Shown: positions 63,654 to 64,000 of the stretch, one piece after another | Position numbering within the stretch: position 1 is the stretch's first letter | Layout of the letters: the number at the start of each line of letters is the position of its first letter | From: Thalassobaculum sp965228445 | GTDB lineage: Bacteria; Pseudomonadota; Alphaproteobacteria; Thalassobaculales; Thalassobaculaceae | Reading direction: 5' to 3' | Assembly: GCA_965228445.1 (NCBI GenBank) | Contig: OZ245813.1 | Span: 2,604,001-2,668,000, forward strand | Length of the DNA stretch: 64,000 nt | Position numbers and translations under genes: made by a program | The notes under the pieces: generated by a model | Databases searched by the model: none | Seen by the model: only the letters and a program-made list of their open reading frames with translations | What the model was told of the DNA's origin: nothing

Positions 63654-63848
63654 TTAGACCAAAAGCTTTCTGAAATTCACACAGCCATGAATGGTCCCTC
63701 GCCAATCACGCTGATCGCCTACCTTTTTTAGCCAATAGCCCGCCCCAAACTTAGTACGATAAGGACATTTGTTAGCGAAACCTGAGGCATCAAAGCACTG
63801 CCCAGGGAAGGCTTCCATGGCGTCGGTCCCTGGCGGGACCGGCCACAA
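63654..63848 (-). CDS. Possible small protein
   Basis: A 64-codon frame starts at the ATG at 63848. Its middle (CFDASGFANKCPYRTKFGAG, then YWLKKVGDQRDWRGTIHGCV) has three spaced Cys and a plausible compact fold, more protein-like than chance translation. No ribosome site is clear, and no family is recognised. It lies between the abiE operon and the partial gene at the window edge. Confidence 0.3.
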   Translation of the reverse strand: MWPVPPGTDAMEAFPGQCFDASGFANKCPYRTKFGAGYWLKKVGDQRDWRGTIHGCVNFRKLLV

Positions 63849-63915
63849 TCGGACTGCGCACTCTCTTGCATCGGCTCGGCCTAGCTTCTGTAGAGGACAC
63901 CTACAGGAGGACGAG

Positions 63916-64000
63916 ATGATCGATATCGATACGTTGGGAGCGAGCAGACGGGTCGCAGACCACGACGCCCCATTGGACAGGGCGCTTGATGAAATGGAAG
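63916..64000 (+). CDS. Partial gene at the window edge
   Basis: A reading frame opens with ATG at 63916 after a strong AGGAGGACGAG ribosome site and stays open to the last base: MIDIDTLGASRRVADHDAPL and onward. Too little is present to identify it. Confidence 0.55.
   Translation, partial: MIDIDTLGASRRVADHDAPLDRALDEME

Noticed and set aside
1..64000. tRNA or rRNA genes
   Set aside because: I looked for T-loop GGTTCGA-type signatures and clover-leaf arms. GGTTCGA near 29599 lacks matching arms and no rRNA-like sequence was seen.

Overview
The window is high-GC chromosomal DNA with alphaproteobacterial character. A short QueF, a PAS_5-type protein, a HyuA/HyuB pair and CCCCGGA-type palindromic repeats all fit an order such as Rhodospirillales, but the genus cannot be named from the sequence. 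It reads as a stretch of core chromosome that has taken up a phage structural module and then a large Tn7-like defence/accessory island running off the right edge.

Layout: (1) 1-6.65 kb, plus strand: queF, a PAS_5 protein, two uncharacterised proteins and a hydantoinase/oxoprolinase pair (hyuA-hyuB). (2) 6.6-23.9 kb, almost entirely minus strand: a phage late module read from small terminase to two small membrane proteins. It has TerS, TerL, tail-terminator-like, DUF4055-type portal, scaffold, P22-like coat, head completion, tail tube, a tail chaperone with a textbook -1 frameshift, tape measure, tail tip and holin-like proteins. No integrase, repressor, replication gene or endolysin is visible. 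(3) 24.0-29.6 kb: a Tn7-like core (tniQ, tnsC, tnsB, tnsA, minus strand) with two clusters of repeated putative TnsB sites. No Cas gene is present. (4) 30-64 kb: accessory cargo of mixed base composition.

The cargo contains several candidate systems: a DEDDh exonuclease followed by a LOTUS/OST-HTH-like protein, an unknown protein and a convergent, heavily structured putative ncRNA (30.5-33.6 kb); an IS110 element beside a second tniQ (36.0-38.4 kb); a degenerate TnsA-like protein, a DUF6634-like protein and a Lon-like AAA+ ATPase (40.7-43.3 kb); a DUF2971 protein and two HNH nucleases (45.4-48.4 kb); a potassium-channel-like protein divergent from a complete His-Xaa-Ser (hxsDBCA) maturation operon with a MauG-like dihaem protein (48.5-54.3 kb); and an AbiE type IV toxin-antitoxin pair with a clear nested operator (61.5-63.6 kb).

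The most unusual locus is 54.58-59.50 kb. It is a markedly AT-rich four-gene operon: a Pycsar-effector-like membrane protein, a soluble GAF-type histidine kinase, a receiver-like protein and a class III nucleotide cyclase. It looks like cyclic-nucleotide anti-phage signalling (Pycsar) with a two-component relay placed between effector and cyclase. The cyclase frame is broken once by a +1 shift inside the catalytic domain. All functions here are read from motifs by eye; no database search was run.
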